Origin: Euzebya rosea | Lineage (GTDB): Bacteria; Actinomycetota; Nitriliruptoria; Euzebyales; Euzebyaceae | Assembly: GCF_003073135.1 (NCBI RefSeq) | Contig: NZ_PGDQ01000005.1 | Coordinates: 248,001 to 312,000, forward strand | Length of the DNA stretch: 64,000 bases | Reading direction: 5' to 3' | In this document: positions 25,344 to 35,068 of the stretch, in pieces | Layout: the number at the start of each line of letters is the position of its first letter | Numbering within the stretch: the first letter of the stretch is position 1 | Translations under genes and position numbers: made by a program | The notes under the pieces: generated by a model | The model's input: only the letters and a program-made list of their open reading frames with translations | What the model was told of the DNA's origin: nothing | Database searches by the model: none

Positions 25344-28300
25344 TTGCCAACGCTTTCACGTACCCGATCATCCGTGGTCACCGTCTCCTGGATGGTGGTC
25401 GCGCTGCTGGTCGCCTCGCTGCTCCAGGTCGCCCCGGCCCGCGCAGCGACGTTCGTCGCCGACTTCACCGCCGACGCCGTCGGCGCGTCCCCCGCCGGTT
25501 GGACGTCCAGGTGGGCGCCCGGCTGGTTCGCCGTGCAGGACGACCCCCGGCGGCTGGTCCAGGGGCCGTCGTCGAGCCCCCTCCGGCTGCTCTCCTTCGA
25601 CGCCGCCGGCACCCCCAGCAGTCCGGAGGTCCGGGCCGTGGTGCACGTCGGCGCAGACAACACCGCCAGCACCAGCTTCCAGGTCCACCTGGCTGGCGCC
25701 GGTGAGGAGGACAACGAGACGTCGTACTTCGTCGAGGAGTACCGCGACGACCTGCGGCTGCGCATCAACACCGCCGGATCCGCGTCGACCCTCGCCTCCG
25801 CGCCGATCCCGGGCGACTTCCAGGCCAACACCTGGTACGAGCTGCGGTTCGGTGAGGACGACGGTGAGCTGAACGCCTCCATCTGGCCGTTCGGCACCCC
25901 CGAGCCCGCCGCCCCGATGATCACCTTCGACGACCCCACTCCGCTGGCCAACGGCTGGGTCGGCATCGGGTCGGGCAACGCCGGGACCAACCCGGCGTAC
26001 GCCGACTTCGCGTACTTCGCCGTCGGCACCGGCAACGACCCGGCGCCTGCGCCGTCCCCGACCGTCGTCGACCAGGCCGTGGCACCCACGCAGCCGGTCG
26101 CCGGTGTGGCCGTCACCCCCGACTGGGGCTTCACCACCGTCACCTGGGACCCGGCCACCGAGAACGACCAGCTGGTCACCCAGTAGGAGATCGAACGCGT
26201 TCCCGTCGATGCGACCGACACCCCGATCGGGGCCGAGCTGCTGGTCGGCATCTGGCGCTACAACCGCTACACCTACACCGGCGACTCGACCACCTTCGCC
26301 GACGCGGGGTTCATCCCCGGTGACCGGTACGGCTGGCGTGTTCGCGCCGTCGCCGCCGGTGTGGAGGGCCCCTGGTCGGACTGGACGTACGCCGACACCA
26401 TGGAGGCCCCCAGCCCGTCGGACGCCTTCCGCATCGAGTTCGAGGAGGACCCCGACGACTGGACCTCCTACGAGGGCGAGCTGGCCTTCACCAACCTCAT
26501 CGCCAACAACAGCGACCGCGTTCGCGTCGAGCTGATGGGGCGCACCCACCTGGGCCGCGACATCAACCTCTTCGTCTTCGGAGACCCGCCCCCGACCCCG
26601 GGGGAGGCACGCGAGGGCTCCACGGTGTTCCTCAACTGCAACGTGCACGGCCCCGAGGCCGGCGGCCGCGAAGCCTGCTTCATGATCATCCGCTACCTCG
26701 CGCTGGAGGACGACCCCTTCATCGACGAGCTGCTGGACGCGGTCACCGTCATCGTCATGCCGTCGATGAACGGCGACGGCCGTGCGGCCGGCAGCCGCGG
26801 CAACGCCCGCGGCCAGGACCTCAACCGCGACCACTCCCTCCTGCGTGAGCCCGAGCCCCTCGCCGTGGCACGCGCGATGAGCCTCTACGAGCCGACGATC
26901 GCCATCGACGGCCACCACTACGGCAACAACGACGTGGGTGACCTGCCGCTGCTGTGGGCCCGCAACGCCGCGGTCGACGAGGAGGTCGCCAGCTACACCC
27001 AGAACGCACTGACGCTGGACTACCTGTTCGGCGCTGCGGAGGACGACGGCTGGTGGCCGCAGCCCTACCCGATCGGCTACAGCGAGGAGACGATCCTCCG
27101 CAACACCCTCGGACTCAAGGGCATCGTTGGCATCCTCCTGGAGTCCCGCAGCAGCGGTGGGCCGACCCGGCCCAACGCCTCCGGTTCCGGCGGCCCGACC
27201 CAGCAGAACCACAACGACCGTCGCCACGTCTACTCCCACCTGTGGACCTACCGCGAGCTGCTCCGCTTCTCGCTGGCCAACCACGAGGACGCGGCGGCCG
27301 TGCAGGACGCCGCCTTCGAGGAGAACTCCCGCAACGAGGGTCCGCTGATCCTGCACGGCACCCGCGACACCCCTCGCATCAGCCCGCCGATCCGCGACAG
27401 CCGCGAGGGCACGATCGTCGACCCGGCGCCGTGCGGGTACCTCATCACCACCGAGCAGTACACCGAGCGGATCGAGTACGAGGGTGACCCACAGTTCGGC
27501 CTGATGCCGTCGGCACAGACCCGGCTGGAGGCCCACGGCATCCAGGTCGAGGAGGTCGACGACGGGATCTTCATCCCGCTCGGCCAGCCGCTTCGCGGCC
27601 TGATCGCCCTGCTGTTCGACCCTGCGGCACCCGGCCAGCAGGACGACTACTCCTCCTACGGGTCCTACCAGGGACCGTTCCTCTACAGCGGTTCGGCTGT
27701 GCCGCTGGCCGAGTGCCCGGCCGGTCCGGTCGACCCCGGTCCCGTCGACCCCGGTCCGGTCGACCCGACCCCGACGCCCGCACCGACCCCGACGCCGGAG
27801 CCCACCCCGACCCCGACCCCGACCCCGGAGCCGGAGCCGTTCGTCCAGCGCCTGGAGGGTGCCGGTCGTGTCCAGACCGCCATCGCCGTCTCCCGGGCTG
27901 ACTTCGCCGACGGCGAGGCCAGCAACATCGTCCTGGCCCGTGCCGACGACTACGCCGATGCCCTCGCCGGGGCACCGCTGGCCGTCGACCTGCACGCGCC
28001 CGTCCTGATCAACCCGTCCGACAGCCTCGACGGCGACGTGGCGGCCGAGATCGCCCGGGCCCTGGCGCCCGGCGGATCGGTCTACCTGCTGGGTGGCGAG
28101 TCCGCGCTCGGCACCACCATCGAGGACACCCTGGCCACCGACGGCTACGCGGTGGTTCGCCTTGCCGGTGAGAGCCGGGTCGAGACGGCCATCGAGATCG
28201 CCGACGTCATCGGTGACCCGACGGAGCTGCTGATCACCAACGGCTACGACTTCCCCGACGCCATGACCGCTGGTGCGGCCGCGGGCGCCCGGGGCGGTGC

Positions 28301-28730
28301 CGTGCTGCTGACCCCCGCAGGGGTGCCGCACGACGCGGTGGACGACTACATCGCCGACAGCGGGGTGCCGTCGTCCGACGTCTACGCCATCGGTGGCCCG
28401 GCCGCGACGGCCTACCCGGACGCGGTGTCCGTGGTCGGGGCGACACGTCACGCGACGGCCGTCCTGGTCGCCGAGACGTTCTTCGACGACCCCATGGTCG
28501 TCGGGTTCGCCCGGGACGACGCGTTCCCCGACGCGCTGGCAGGCGGTCCCCGCCTGGCACGCCTGGACGCGCCGCTGCTGCTGACCGCATCCGGTGACCT
28601 CAGCCCCGACACGGCTGACTACCTGGAGGCCACCTCGTCGGTGACCAGCGCGGTCCTCCTCGGTGGCGAGAGCGCGATCAGCGCGATCGTCCAGCAGGCC
28701 ATCGAAGGGTTGCTCAACCCGGTCCGATGA
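25344..28730 (+). pseudogene. M14 peptidase-like / CWB2 surface protein interrupted by an amber codon
   Basis: One frame runs from TTG 25344 (GAGGAG ribosome site; signal peptide SWMVVALLVASLLQVAPARA) to 28730, broken only by TAG at 26184-26186. Before the stop lie a concanavalin-like beta-sandwich (about 40-220) and the first strands of a fibronectin III domain. The break falls after ENDQLVTQ and is followed by EIERVPVDATDT, where FN3 domains normally have Tyr, so a TAC-to-TAG change is the simplest reading. After it come the rest of FN3, a zinc-peptidase-like domain (NVHGPEAGGREACF, DGHHYGNND), a Pro-Thr linker (PTPTPAPTPTPEPTPT) and three CWB2 repeats (SRADFADGEASNIVLARADD and kin). The rest is intact, so this is a very recent inactivation, a readthrough gene or a sequence error. 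Confidence 0.8.
26184..26186 (+). other. In-frame TAG splitting the M14/CWB2 gene
   Basis: Codon context is CAG TAG GAG. The frame stays open for 840 codons after it with full domain similarity. The nearest downstream start (GTG 26361) would give a product without signal peptide, so reinitiation would not restore a surface protein. Confidence 0.85.
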
Positions 28731-28738
28731 CCGATGGC

Positions 28739-28767
28739 GGCTGCCCCGGCCCCGTGCCGGGGCAGCC
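28739..28767. terminator. Terminator-like hairpin after the CWB2 gene
   Basis: GGCTGCCCCGG (28739-28749) pairs perfectly with CCGGGGCAGCC (28757-28767) around a 7-nt loop, 8 bp after the stop of the plus-strand gene. Confidence 0.6.
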
Positions 28768-28806
28768 GTGCCACCCCCGACCGAGCAGCCCAACCAAGCC
28801 CATCAG

Positions 28807-28836
28807 CGAGGTCGTGTTCCCGCAGACACGACCTCG
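28807..28836. terminator. Second hairpin between convergent genes
   Basis: CGAGGTCGTGT (28807-28817) pairs perfectly with ACACGACCTCG (28826-28836) around an 8-nt loop. It lies 35 bp before the end of the converging minus-strand dehydrogenase gene and probably terminates that transcript. Confidence 0.6.
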
Positions 28837-28870
28837 TTGGTGCGTCCGGGGCCGGGAGCCCCGTGATGGG

Positions 28871-30367
28871 TCAGCGGGGGATGTCGGGCCGGTCGAGCAC
28901 CGCACGCGTGCGGACGGTGTGCACCGAGTCGCCGGCGAGGATCCCGCCCCGCGCGAACAGCCGGCCGGTCTCCCAGTTGGACAGGCCGAGCTCGGGCTTG
29001 CCCAGCGCGTACTGGCCGTCGACCCAGCGGGTCAGGCCGTTGCCGACGAACGGGGCGTCGATCGTGGCGAAGAACCGGTCGTGCTCGGCCGGGTCGGTGG
29101 CGATCAGGCTGGCCACGAACCGGGGTGCCTGGGCGTTGAACCGCTGGACGGCGTCGTCGACGGTATCGACCACGACCAGCGTCACCTCGGGGGACTCCTC
29201 CCACTCCCATTCCCGGCCCAGCTGGTCAACGGCGATCGCCTCGGCCTGCGGTTCCTCGACATCGCCCTCGGCGCGGCCGATCGGGACCTGCCGCTGGAAC
29301 CAGTCCGCCGGGACGTGATCCGTGGAGTCCTCGGCAACGTGCAGCTTGGGCTCGGCGCCGCGGGCGGTACCTGCAGCCCGGATGGCGTCCAGGAAGACGG
29401 GAACAAGCTCGTCGGCGCGGTCGGCGGTGATGGCGCAGGTGTTCAGGGTGTTGCAGACCTTGCGGTCCAGGGACCGGGTGACGGCCTCGCCGAAGTCCTG
29501 GGCGTCGGCGCTGGGGCCGGCCACGATCCAGGCACCGCCGGTGCCGTGCAGGCTGATCGGGACGCCGGCCTGGCGGGCGACACCACCGAGGGTGTGCACG
29601 GCCCGGCCCGACCCGCGGGCCACGGCCAACGACAGGCGGGGATCGCTGAACAACGCGTAGCCGGCGGCACGCGAGGGGGAGTCCACCAGCACCGCGGCGC
29701 CCTCGTGGAGTCCGGCGGACGCCAGGGCCGGACGCAGGGCGTGGGTCACGATCGCGCGGGCGGTGCCCAGCGCGTCCGAACCGATCCTGAACACCACGGT
29801 GTTGCCGCTGCGCAGCACCCCGCAGGCATCGGCGAACACGTTCGGCCGGCCCTCGAAGACGAACCCGACGACACCCAGGCGGTCACGGACCTGCTCGACC
29901 CGCCAGCCATCGTGGGTGACGGTCTCGATGACCTCACCGCGGCCGCCCGGCATGTCCCGCCAGCCACGGAGCCCCTCGACCATGTCCGCCCGCATCCGTG
30001 CGGTCAGCTCCAGCCGGGTGGTCGACCGGCCCTTCTCGCGAGCGGCCTCGACGTCGTCGGCGTTGGCCCGGGCGATGGCGACGAAGATCGTGTCGTCGGC
30101 CAGGGCGTTGGCGAACGCGTCGTAGAACGCCGACACCTGGTCGTCGGTGGCGGTGCCCATGACGTCGAACGCGGCGACCGCCGCATCGACCGCGGCGCCG
30201 GCGGCCCGGCGTTCCGCGGCGGGGACGTGCAGGACCTCGCCGGTGTCGGCGACCAGGACGGCGTCGCCGAGCTCGAAGGCGTCGGCCACGTCGGCGGGGA
30301 CGGTGGTGTACCGGTCGCCGCCGACGAGCAGGGGCATGCCGGCGGTCAGCTTCTCGAGGCGCTCCAT
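28871..30367 (-). CDS. ProA-like aldehyde dehydrogenase family protein
   Basis: A 498-residue enzyme related to gamma-glutamyl phosphate reductase (ProA), which makes glutamate-5-semialdehyde for proline. Similar parts are GFVFEGRPNVFADACGVLRS near residue 170, FRIGSDALGTARAI and RSLDRKVCNTLNTCAI near 315, with the likely catalytic Cys. It is about 80 residues longer than typical ProA; the extra length is an N-terminal region of about 75 residues (PLLVGGDRYTTVPADVADAF). No proB neighbour is present, so a different acyl-phosphate or aldehyde substrate is possible. The start ATG 30367 lies 7 nt after a TAGCGT -10 box. Confidence 0.8.
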   Translation of the reverse strand: MERLEKLTAGMPLLVGGDRYTTVPADVADAFELGDAVLVADTGEVLHVPAAERRAAGAAVDAAVAAFDVMGTATDDQVSAFYDAFANALADDTIFVAIARANADDVEAAREKGRSTTRLELTARMRADMVEGLRGWRDMPGGRGEVIETVTHDGWRVEQVRDRLGVVGFVFEGRPNVFADACGVLRSGNTVVFRIGSDALGTARAIVTHALRPALASAGLHEGAAVLVDSPSRAAGYALFSDPRLSLAVARGSGRAVHTLGGVARQAGVPISLHGTGGAWIVAGPSADAQDFGEAVTRSLDRKVCNTLNTCAITADRADELVPVFLDAIRAAGTARGAEPKLHVAEDSTDHVPADWFQRQVPIGRAEGDVEEPQAEAIAVDQLGREWEWEESPEVTLVVVDTVDDAVQRFNAQAPRFVASLIATDPAEHDRFFATIDAPFVGNGLTRWVDGQYALGKPELGLSNWETGRLFARGGILAGDSVHTVRTRAVLDRPDIPR

Positions 30368-30374
30368 GCCCGGA

Positions 30375-30380
30375 ACGCTA
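30375..30380 (-). promoter_or_regulatory. Leaderless -10 element of the ProA-like gene
   Basis: TAGCGT on the minus strand (30380-30375), 7 nt before ATG 30367. Confidence 0.55.
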
Positions 30381-30397
30381 CCTGCCGACGTCGAGCG

Positions 30398-32005
30398 CTA
30401 CGAACCCGTCGACGCGCCGGGGCGGGCAGCGATCGGCATGCCCATGGCGACGGCTTCGTCGTACAGGACGGCGTCCCATTCCGCGGCGGTCTCGGCGTCG
30501 GGTGCGACGGAGTCGACGGTCATCTCCAGGGCGCGGATGGCCTCGGCGAAGTCGGCGCGGTCGCTCGTGGAGAAGTGCGCGGTCAGCAGCCAGGTCAGGA
30601 CGTTGGCGGACCGCTCGTCCTCGGTCTGCCCGAGGTGCTCGCGGACGTTCCACAGGAACTTCGACCAGATCTCCCCGTCGGCGTGGACCTGCCCGACCCT
30701 GTCGGCATAGGTCTTGGTGGTGTCCATGCGACGGATGCAGGTCTGCTCCTCCGAGGAGTAGGAGGTGGAGTCCCACTCCATCAGGCACGTGTCCTGGGTG
30801 CGGAGGGTGTCGTCGAAGGTGGCGTAGTAGCTGGCGGCCAGGAAGTCACCGAAGCCCTCACCCATCGCGCCGCCCTCGGCCGACTTGCCCCAGCCGGGGA
30901 CCTGGTCGTCGTGGATGGCGTGGCCCAGCTCGTGGATGATGACCTCGGCGTCCTCGCCGTCGTCCACGCCGCCGGCGCCGAACAGCACGAGGTCATTGGC
31001 CGGCTGGTAGAAGGAGTTGTCGAAGCCCATCACCGGCAGGGCGACGGTCAGCTGCGGTTCGGCGTTGATGTCGTCGAGGCCGAGCTCGTCCCGGAAGTAC
31101 CGCTGGATCGCGTCGATGTGGTGGTAGGCCATCAGGCCCTCGAACCGGGGGTCGGTCTTGGTGACGTCGAAGCGGTCCAGGACCGGCACCATCGGGCCGC
31201 CGCCGATGACGTCGACCCACGGGCCGACCAGGTTGCCTGCGGCCGCACGAGCCAGGTCGAAGTCGCGGATCGGCAGGTCGCGAAGCTCCTTGGCCACCCG
31301 GCTGTCGGTGGTGAAGTCCACGTCGACACCGGCGACGTCGACGTCCTGGCGCATGTCGATGTGGCCGGAGGTGGCGATGGGGTTGGGGGAGAACAGGGTG
31401 GCAGTCGCGTTGGCGAAGAGGCGGTCGTCGCCGACCTCGAGGATGGTGGCGTCGGCGGCGGAGACGTCGACGGTGACCGCGACCTCGGGGGCGACGACAC
31501 CGACCCGCCACGTGTCGACGAGCACGCCGTCGGTGGGGACGAGCAGCCGCTCGCTGTCCACGGCGATGGCGTCGGTCACCCCGAACGCGCCCAGCACCGC
31601 GGCCTCGGCCGTGGCTGCGGTCACGGGTGTCGCCACGGGGGAGCCGACCGCGTCGGTGTCCCTCGCCTCGACGATCGCGACCCGTCCCTCGATCACGTGC
31701 ACGGCCACGGCCGTGCCGTCGACCGGTACGCCACCGATGACCTGCCGGCCCCGGAAGTGCTCACCCGCCAGCGACGTGCGGTGGAAGTCAAAGGCGAACC
31801 CCTCGGCGTCGACCTCCAGCCGGTCGGCGACGGCGGCCAGGGCCACCTCGGGGGCAACCGCAGGACCGAGGTCGCCCCCGAGCAGGCCCTCTCGGACCTC
31901 CTCCACGCCCGCGGCACGGCGGGCGATGGGCTGGTCGGCCTGGACCCCGAGGGGGACGGCCATCAGTGCGAGGACGAGCAGGGCGACGATCGGCGGGATG
32001 CGCAT
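30398..32005 (-). CDS. Secreted thermolysin/fungalysin-like zinc metalloprotease
   Basis: A 535-residue exported protease. The signal peptide is MRIPPIVALLVLALMAVPLG followed by VQAD. Residues about 30-250 form a pro-region with FTP/PepSY-like character (HFRGRQVIGGVPVDGTAVAV). The catalytic HExxH is AEVIIHELGHAIHDD near residue 355. The third zinc ligand is probably the Glu in AMGEGFGDFLAASYYA, the arrangement of gluzincins such as M4 and M36. The C-terminal helical part contains HADGEIWSKFLWN. It lies between the ABC transporter and the ProA-like gene, all on the minus strand, with no obvious shared role. Confidence 0.85.
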   Translation of the reverse strand: MRIPPIVALLVLALMAVPLGVQADQPIARRAAGVEEVREGLLGGDLGPAVAPEVALAAVADRLEVDAEGFAFDFHRTSLAGEHFRGRQVIGGVPVDGTAVAVHVIEGRVAIVEARDTDAVGSPVATPVTAATAEAAVLGAFGVTDAIAVDSERLLVPTDGVLVDTWRVGVVAPEVAVTVDVSAADATILEVGDDRLFANATATLFSPNPIATSGHIDMRQDVDVAGVDVDFTTDSRVAKELRDLPIRDFDLARAAAGNLVGPWVDVIGGGPMVPVLDRFDVTKTDPRFEGLMAYHHIDAIQRYFRDELGLDDINAEPQLTVALPVMGFDNSFYQPANDLVLFGAGGVDDGEDAEVIIHELGHAIHDDQVPGWGKSAEGGAMGEGFGDFLAASYYATFDDTLRTQDTCLMEWDSTSYSSEEQTCIRRMDTTKTYADRVGQVHADGEIWSKFLWNVREHLGQTEDERSANVLTWLLTAHFSTSDRADFAEAIRALEMTVDSVAPDAETAAEWDAVLYDEAVAMGMPIAARPGASTGS

Positions 32006-32053
32006 GGCGCAGCAGTTCGACGTCGGATGGGCGAAGTCCTGCTGCCTTCCCGG

Positions 32054-33973
32054 TCAGCCGTCGTCGGGGCCGATGCGGACGACGTCCCCGTTGCGCAGCA
32101 GCAGCCCGTCGGCGCAGCGCGCCTCGACCTCGCCACCGCCGAACTGCTCGTGGTACAGCCCGGCGTAGGTCCCGCCGCGCTCCAGCAGCTCGTCGTGGGT
32201 CCCGCGTTCGACGATGCGCCCACGGTCGACGACGAAGATCACGTCGGCCCGCAGGATCGTGGACAGCCGGTGGGCGATCGCCACGGTCGTGCGCGTCTCC
32301 ATCAGGCGTTCGAGGGCCTGCTGCACGATCCGTTCGTTGACGGTGTCCAGGGCGCTGGTCGCCTCGTCGAGGACCAGCACCCGCGGGTCGGCGATGATGA
32401 CCCGCGCGATCGCCAGCCGCTGCTTCTCGCCGCCCGACATGCGGTACCCCCGCTCGCCGACGACGGTCTCGAAGCCGTCGGGCAGCTCGTGGATGCGGTC
32501 GAGGATCGACGCGGCCCGGCAGGCCTCCTCGATCTGCTCCTGCGTGGCGTCGGGCCGCCCGTAGACCAGGTTCTCGCGGATGGTGGCGTGGAACAGGTTG
32601 GTCTCCTGCGTCACGATGCCGATCTGCCGCGCGAGGCTGGCGAGCGTCACGTCGCGCACGTCGTGGCCGTCGATCCGCACCGCGCCGCGATCGACGTCGT
32701 ACAGGCGGGGGAGCAGGTAGGTCAGGGTCGTCTTGCCGGCCCCGGACGGGCCGACCAGCGCCGCCAGCTGACCGGGCTCGATCGTCATGTCGACGTCCGA
32801 CAGCGCCCACTCGGTGGGCTCCTCCACGTCGGGCCGGGACTCGTAGGCGAACCACACGTGGTCGTAGCGGATGTGGCCCTCGACGGCGCCGAGCTCGGTG
32901 GCGTCGTCGGTGTCGACGATCTCCTGCTCGAGGTCGAGGTACTCGAAGACCCGCTCGAACAGGGCCATGGAGGACTGCAGCTGCACGCTGACCTCCAGCG
33001 TCCGGGCGATGGGGAAGAACAGCCGGGCCTGCAACGTCGTGAACGCCACGATCGTGCCGGCGGTCAGGTCGCCGCCGCCCAGCACCCCGCCGCCACCGTC
33101 GGCGAGCAGCACCCCGGCAAGGGCGTAGACCGCCACCGGGGTGATCGCGAAGAACGCCTGGATGACGGAGAAGAACGACGTGCCGATCATCGTCTGGCGG
33201 ACCTGCAGCTCGGCCAGCCGGCCCGAGGCGGCGGAGTACCGCTCGATCTCGGCCTGCTGCCGACCGAAGGTCTTGGACAGCAGGATGCCGCTGACGCTGA
33301 GGGTCTCCTCTGACATCGCCGACAGGTCCGCGAGCTCCTTCTGGGTGGACTTCGACACCTTGCGGCGGGCGTGCCCGACCCGCTTGGACAGCCACGCGAA
33401 GATCGGCAGCAGGAAGAGACTGAGCACGGTCAGCTGCCACGACAGGGCCAGCATCGCCACGATGACGCTGATGAGCGTCACGGAGTTGGACAGCAGGTTG
33501 GACAGGGTGTCGGTGACGACGGCCTGCACACCCCCGATGTCGTTGGACAGCCGCGACTGGATCTCGCCGGTACGGGTGTCGGTGAAGAAGCGCAGCGGCA
33601 TGCCCTGCAGGTGGGCGTAGAGGTTGTTGCGCAGGTCCTGCATGACCCGCTGCCCGATCGTGTTGGTGACGTAGGTCTGGTACAGGCTCAGGCCGGCGGA
33701 GACCAGCGGCAGCGTCGTCATGATCGCCACCAGCGTCCACAGCAGCGACAGGTCCGGCCCGCCGTCGGCGAACAGCGCATCGTCGAAGACGACCTGGACC
33801 AGCAGCGGGTTGACGACGCCGATCGTGGCGGTGACCACGATCAGCGCGCAGACGACCAGGACTCGGGTCCGGTAGGGGGCGAACGCGTGGACGACGCGCC
33901 GGACCAGGCCCGGCGAGCGCTCCCGACGGTGCTCGTCACGGGCAGGCTGGGCATGGGCAGGCACGCCGGCCAT
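32054..33973 (-). CDS. ABC transporter, fused permease and ATPase (exporter type)
   Basis: A 639-residue half-transporter. Residues about 35-330 form six membrane helices of the type I exporter fold (RVLVVCALIVVTATIGVVNP, LTVLSLFLLPIFAWLS, FFSVIQAFFAITPVAVYALA). The ATPase has Walker A VGPSGAGKTTLTYLLPRLYD near 415, Q-loop IGIVTQETNLF, signature YRMSGGEKQRLAIARV near 515, Walker B VLVLDEATSALD and switch His in VAIAHRLS. All catalytic residues are intact. It probably acts as a homodimer, since no second half-transporter is adjacent. Substrate unknown: lipid, peptide or drug export are all possible. Confidence 0.93.
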   Translation of the reverse strand: MAGVPAHAQPARDEHRRERSPGLVRRVVHAFAPYRTRVLVVCALIVVTATIGVVNPLLVQVVFDDALFADGGPDLSLLWTLVAIMTTLPLVSAGLSLYQTYVTNTIGQRVMQDLRNNLYAHLQGMPLRFFTDTRTGEIQSRLSNDIGGVQAVVTDTLSNLLSNSVTLISVIVAMLALSWQLTVLSLFLLPIFAWLSKRVGHARRKVSKSTQKELADLSAMSEETLSVSGILLSKTFGRQQAEIERYSAASGRLAELQVRQTMIGTSFFSVIQAFFAITPVAVYALAGVLLADGGGGVLGGGDLTAGTIVAFTTLQARLFFPIARTLEVSVQLQSSMALFERVFEYLDLEQEIVDTDDATELGAVEGHIRYDHVWFAYESRPDVEEPTEWALSDVDMTIEPGQLAALVGPSGAGKTTLTYLLPRLYDVDRGAVRIDGHDVRDVTLASLARQIGIVTQETNLFHATIRENLVYGRPDATQEQIEEACRAASILDRIHELPDGFETVVGERGYRMSGGEKQRLAIARVIIADPRVLVLDEATSALDTVNERIVQQALERLMETRTTVAIAHRLSTILRADVIFVVDRGRIVERGTHDELLERGGTYAGLYHEQFGGGEVEARCADGLLLRNGDVVRIGPDDG

Positions 33974-34003
33974 CCTGCCCGACGCGGCTCGACGGCGCCG
34001 GGG

Positions 34004-35068
34004 TCAGCCGGTTGCGGCGGTCCCCGCGGTGTGTGACAGGTCGGCCAGGACCTCCTCGGCTGCCGACAGGGTGGCCCGGCGGGTGACGTCGGGGTCGGCC
34101 TTGGTCAGCCCGGCGCGGCGGACCAGCGGCGACAGGCGCCCGAGGAGGGTGAAGTCGACGTGGCCGGTGCCGGGGAGGGTCCGCACCGGCTGGTCGAGGT
34201 GGGCGGCGAGCGGCACCAGCACGTCGTCGTTGGCGTTGCCGGCCCACTCCGCGCTGCGCAGGATCCTCGCGGCAACACCCAGGGAGGAGGGGAGTGATCC
34301 GCCGGCCATGGCGATCGGGCGCACCCACGGGTCCAGGCCGACCCAGCCGACCGCACGGGCATGGGACTCCGCAGCCAGCAGCGCAGCCGCCCCGCCGGTG
34401 GAGTGGCCGATCAGCACCGTCCGTGGGCCGGCCTGCGGCAGGTGGGGCTTGCCGAGCGCGTCGAGGACGGTGTACAGGTCGCTGGCGTAGCGCTCGACCA
34501 GCCGCCGGGCCGATGGCCAGTAGTCCGGGGTTCCCTCGGGCGGCAGCAGCGACGGGTCGATCGGCTGCACCGACCCGTCCGGGTGCACGGCCGCCAGTGA
34601 CCCGCCGACATGGTCGGCCGCGAGCACGACGTGGCCCTGCGAGGCCAGCTGCTCGGCCACGTCGCTGTGGGCGGTGCGGAACCCCTTCCAGCCGTGGACC
34701 AGCACGACGGTCGGCAGGTCGGCCGACACGTCCAGGGGAGGGGCGTCGGCCACGGCGGTGCCCCGGACCCAGCGCAGGTGGGTCAGCAGGGCGGCGGGGA
34801 TGCCGTAGGAGGCGGCAAGGCCTCGCCCGAAGGCGTCGCCGTCGGCCAGCAGCGGGGCGGCACTGCCCGCGTCCGCGGTCGGGTACCAGACCTGCACGGG
34901 CAGCCCGTCGGGGTGGCGGTCGTCGTCCAGCACGACGGTCCGGGTGCCGACACGGTGCGGACCGGTGGGCGCGGGAAGGGGACGCAGCGGCAGCAGCCTG
35001 GAGATGCCCAGCCCGGCGGCGGCGATCCCTCCCGCGGCCAGCCCTCCCGTCAGCAGGGTGCCGTTCAC
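34004..35068 (-). CDS. Membrane-anchored or secreted alpha/beta hydrolase
   Basis: A 354-residue hydrolase. The N-terminus (LLTGGLAAGGIAAAGLGISRLL) is a signal anchor. The core shows LPTVVLVHGWKGFRTAHSDV near residue 120 (oxyanion site) and VLIGHSTGGAAALLAAES near 218 with nucleophile Ser in GHSTG; GTGHVDFTLLG near the end probably holds the catalytic His. The layout resembles PAF-acetylhydrolase or chlorophyllase-like esterases. GTG 35068 overlaps the stop of the acyl-CoA-dehydrogenase-like gene, so the two are co-translated and may modify the same small molecule. Confidence 0.83.
   Translation of the reverse strand: MNGTLLTGGLAAGGIAAAGLGISRLLPLRPLPAPTGPHRVGTRTVVLDDDRHPDGLPVQVWYPTADAGSAAPLLADGDAFGRGLAASYGIPAALLTHLRWVRGTAVADAPPLDVSADLPTVVLVHGWKGFRTAHSDVAEQLASQGHVVLAADHVGGSLAAVHPDGSVQPIDPSLLPPEGTPDYWPSARRLVERYASDLYTVLDALGKPHLPQAGPRTVLIGHSTGGAAALLAAESHARAVGWVGLDPWVRPIAMAGGSLPSSLGVAARILRSAEWAGNANDDVLVPLAAHLDQPVRTLPGTGHVDFTLLGRLSPLVRRAGLTKADPDVTRRATLSAAEEVLADLSHTAGTAATG

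Noticed and set aside
25368-28793. 1141-codon minus-strand open frame
   Set aside because: It is antisense to the M14/CWB2 gene and has the composition typical of high-GC shadow frames.
28727-33313. 1528-codon plus-strand open frame
   Set aside because: It runs antisense through three well-supported minus-strand genes, has His/Val/Gly-rich shadow composition and shows no domain.
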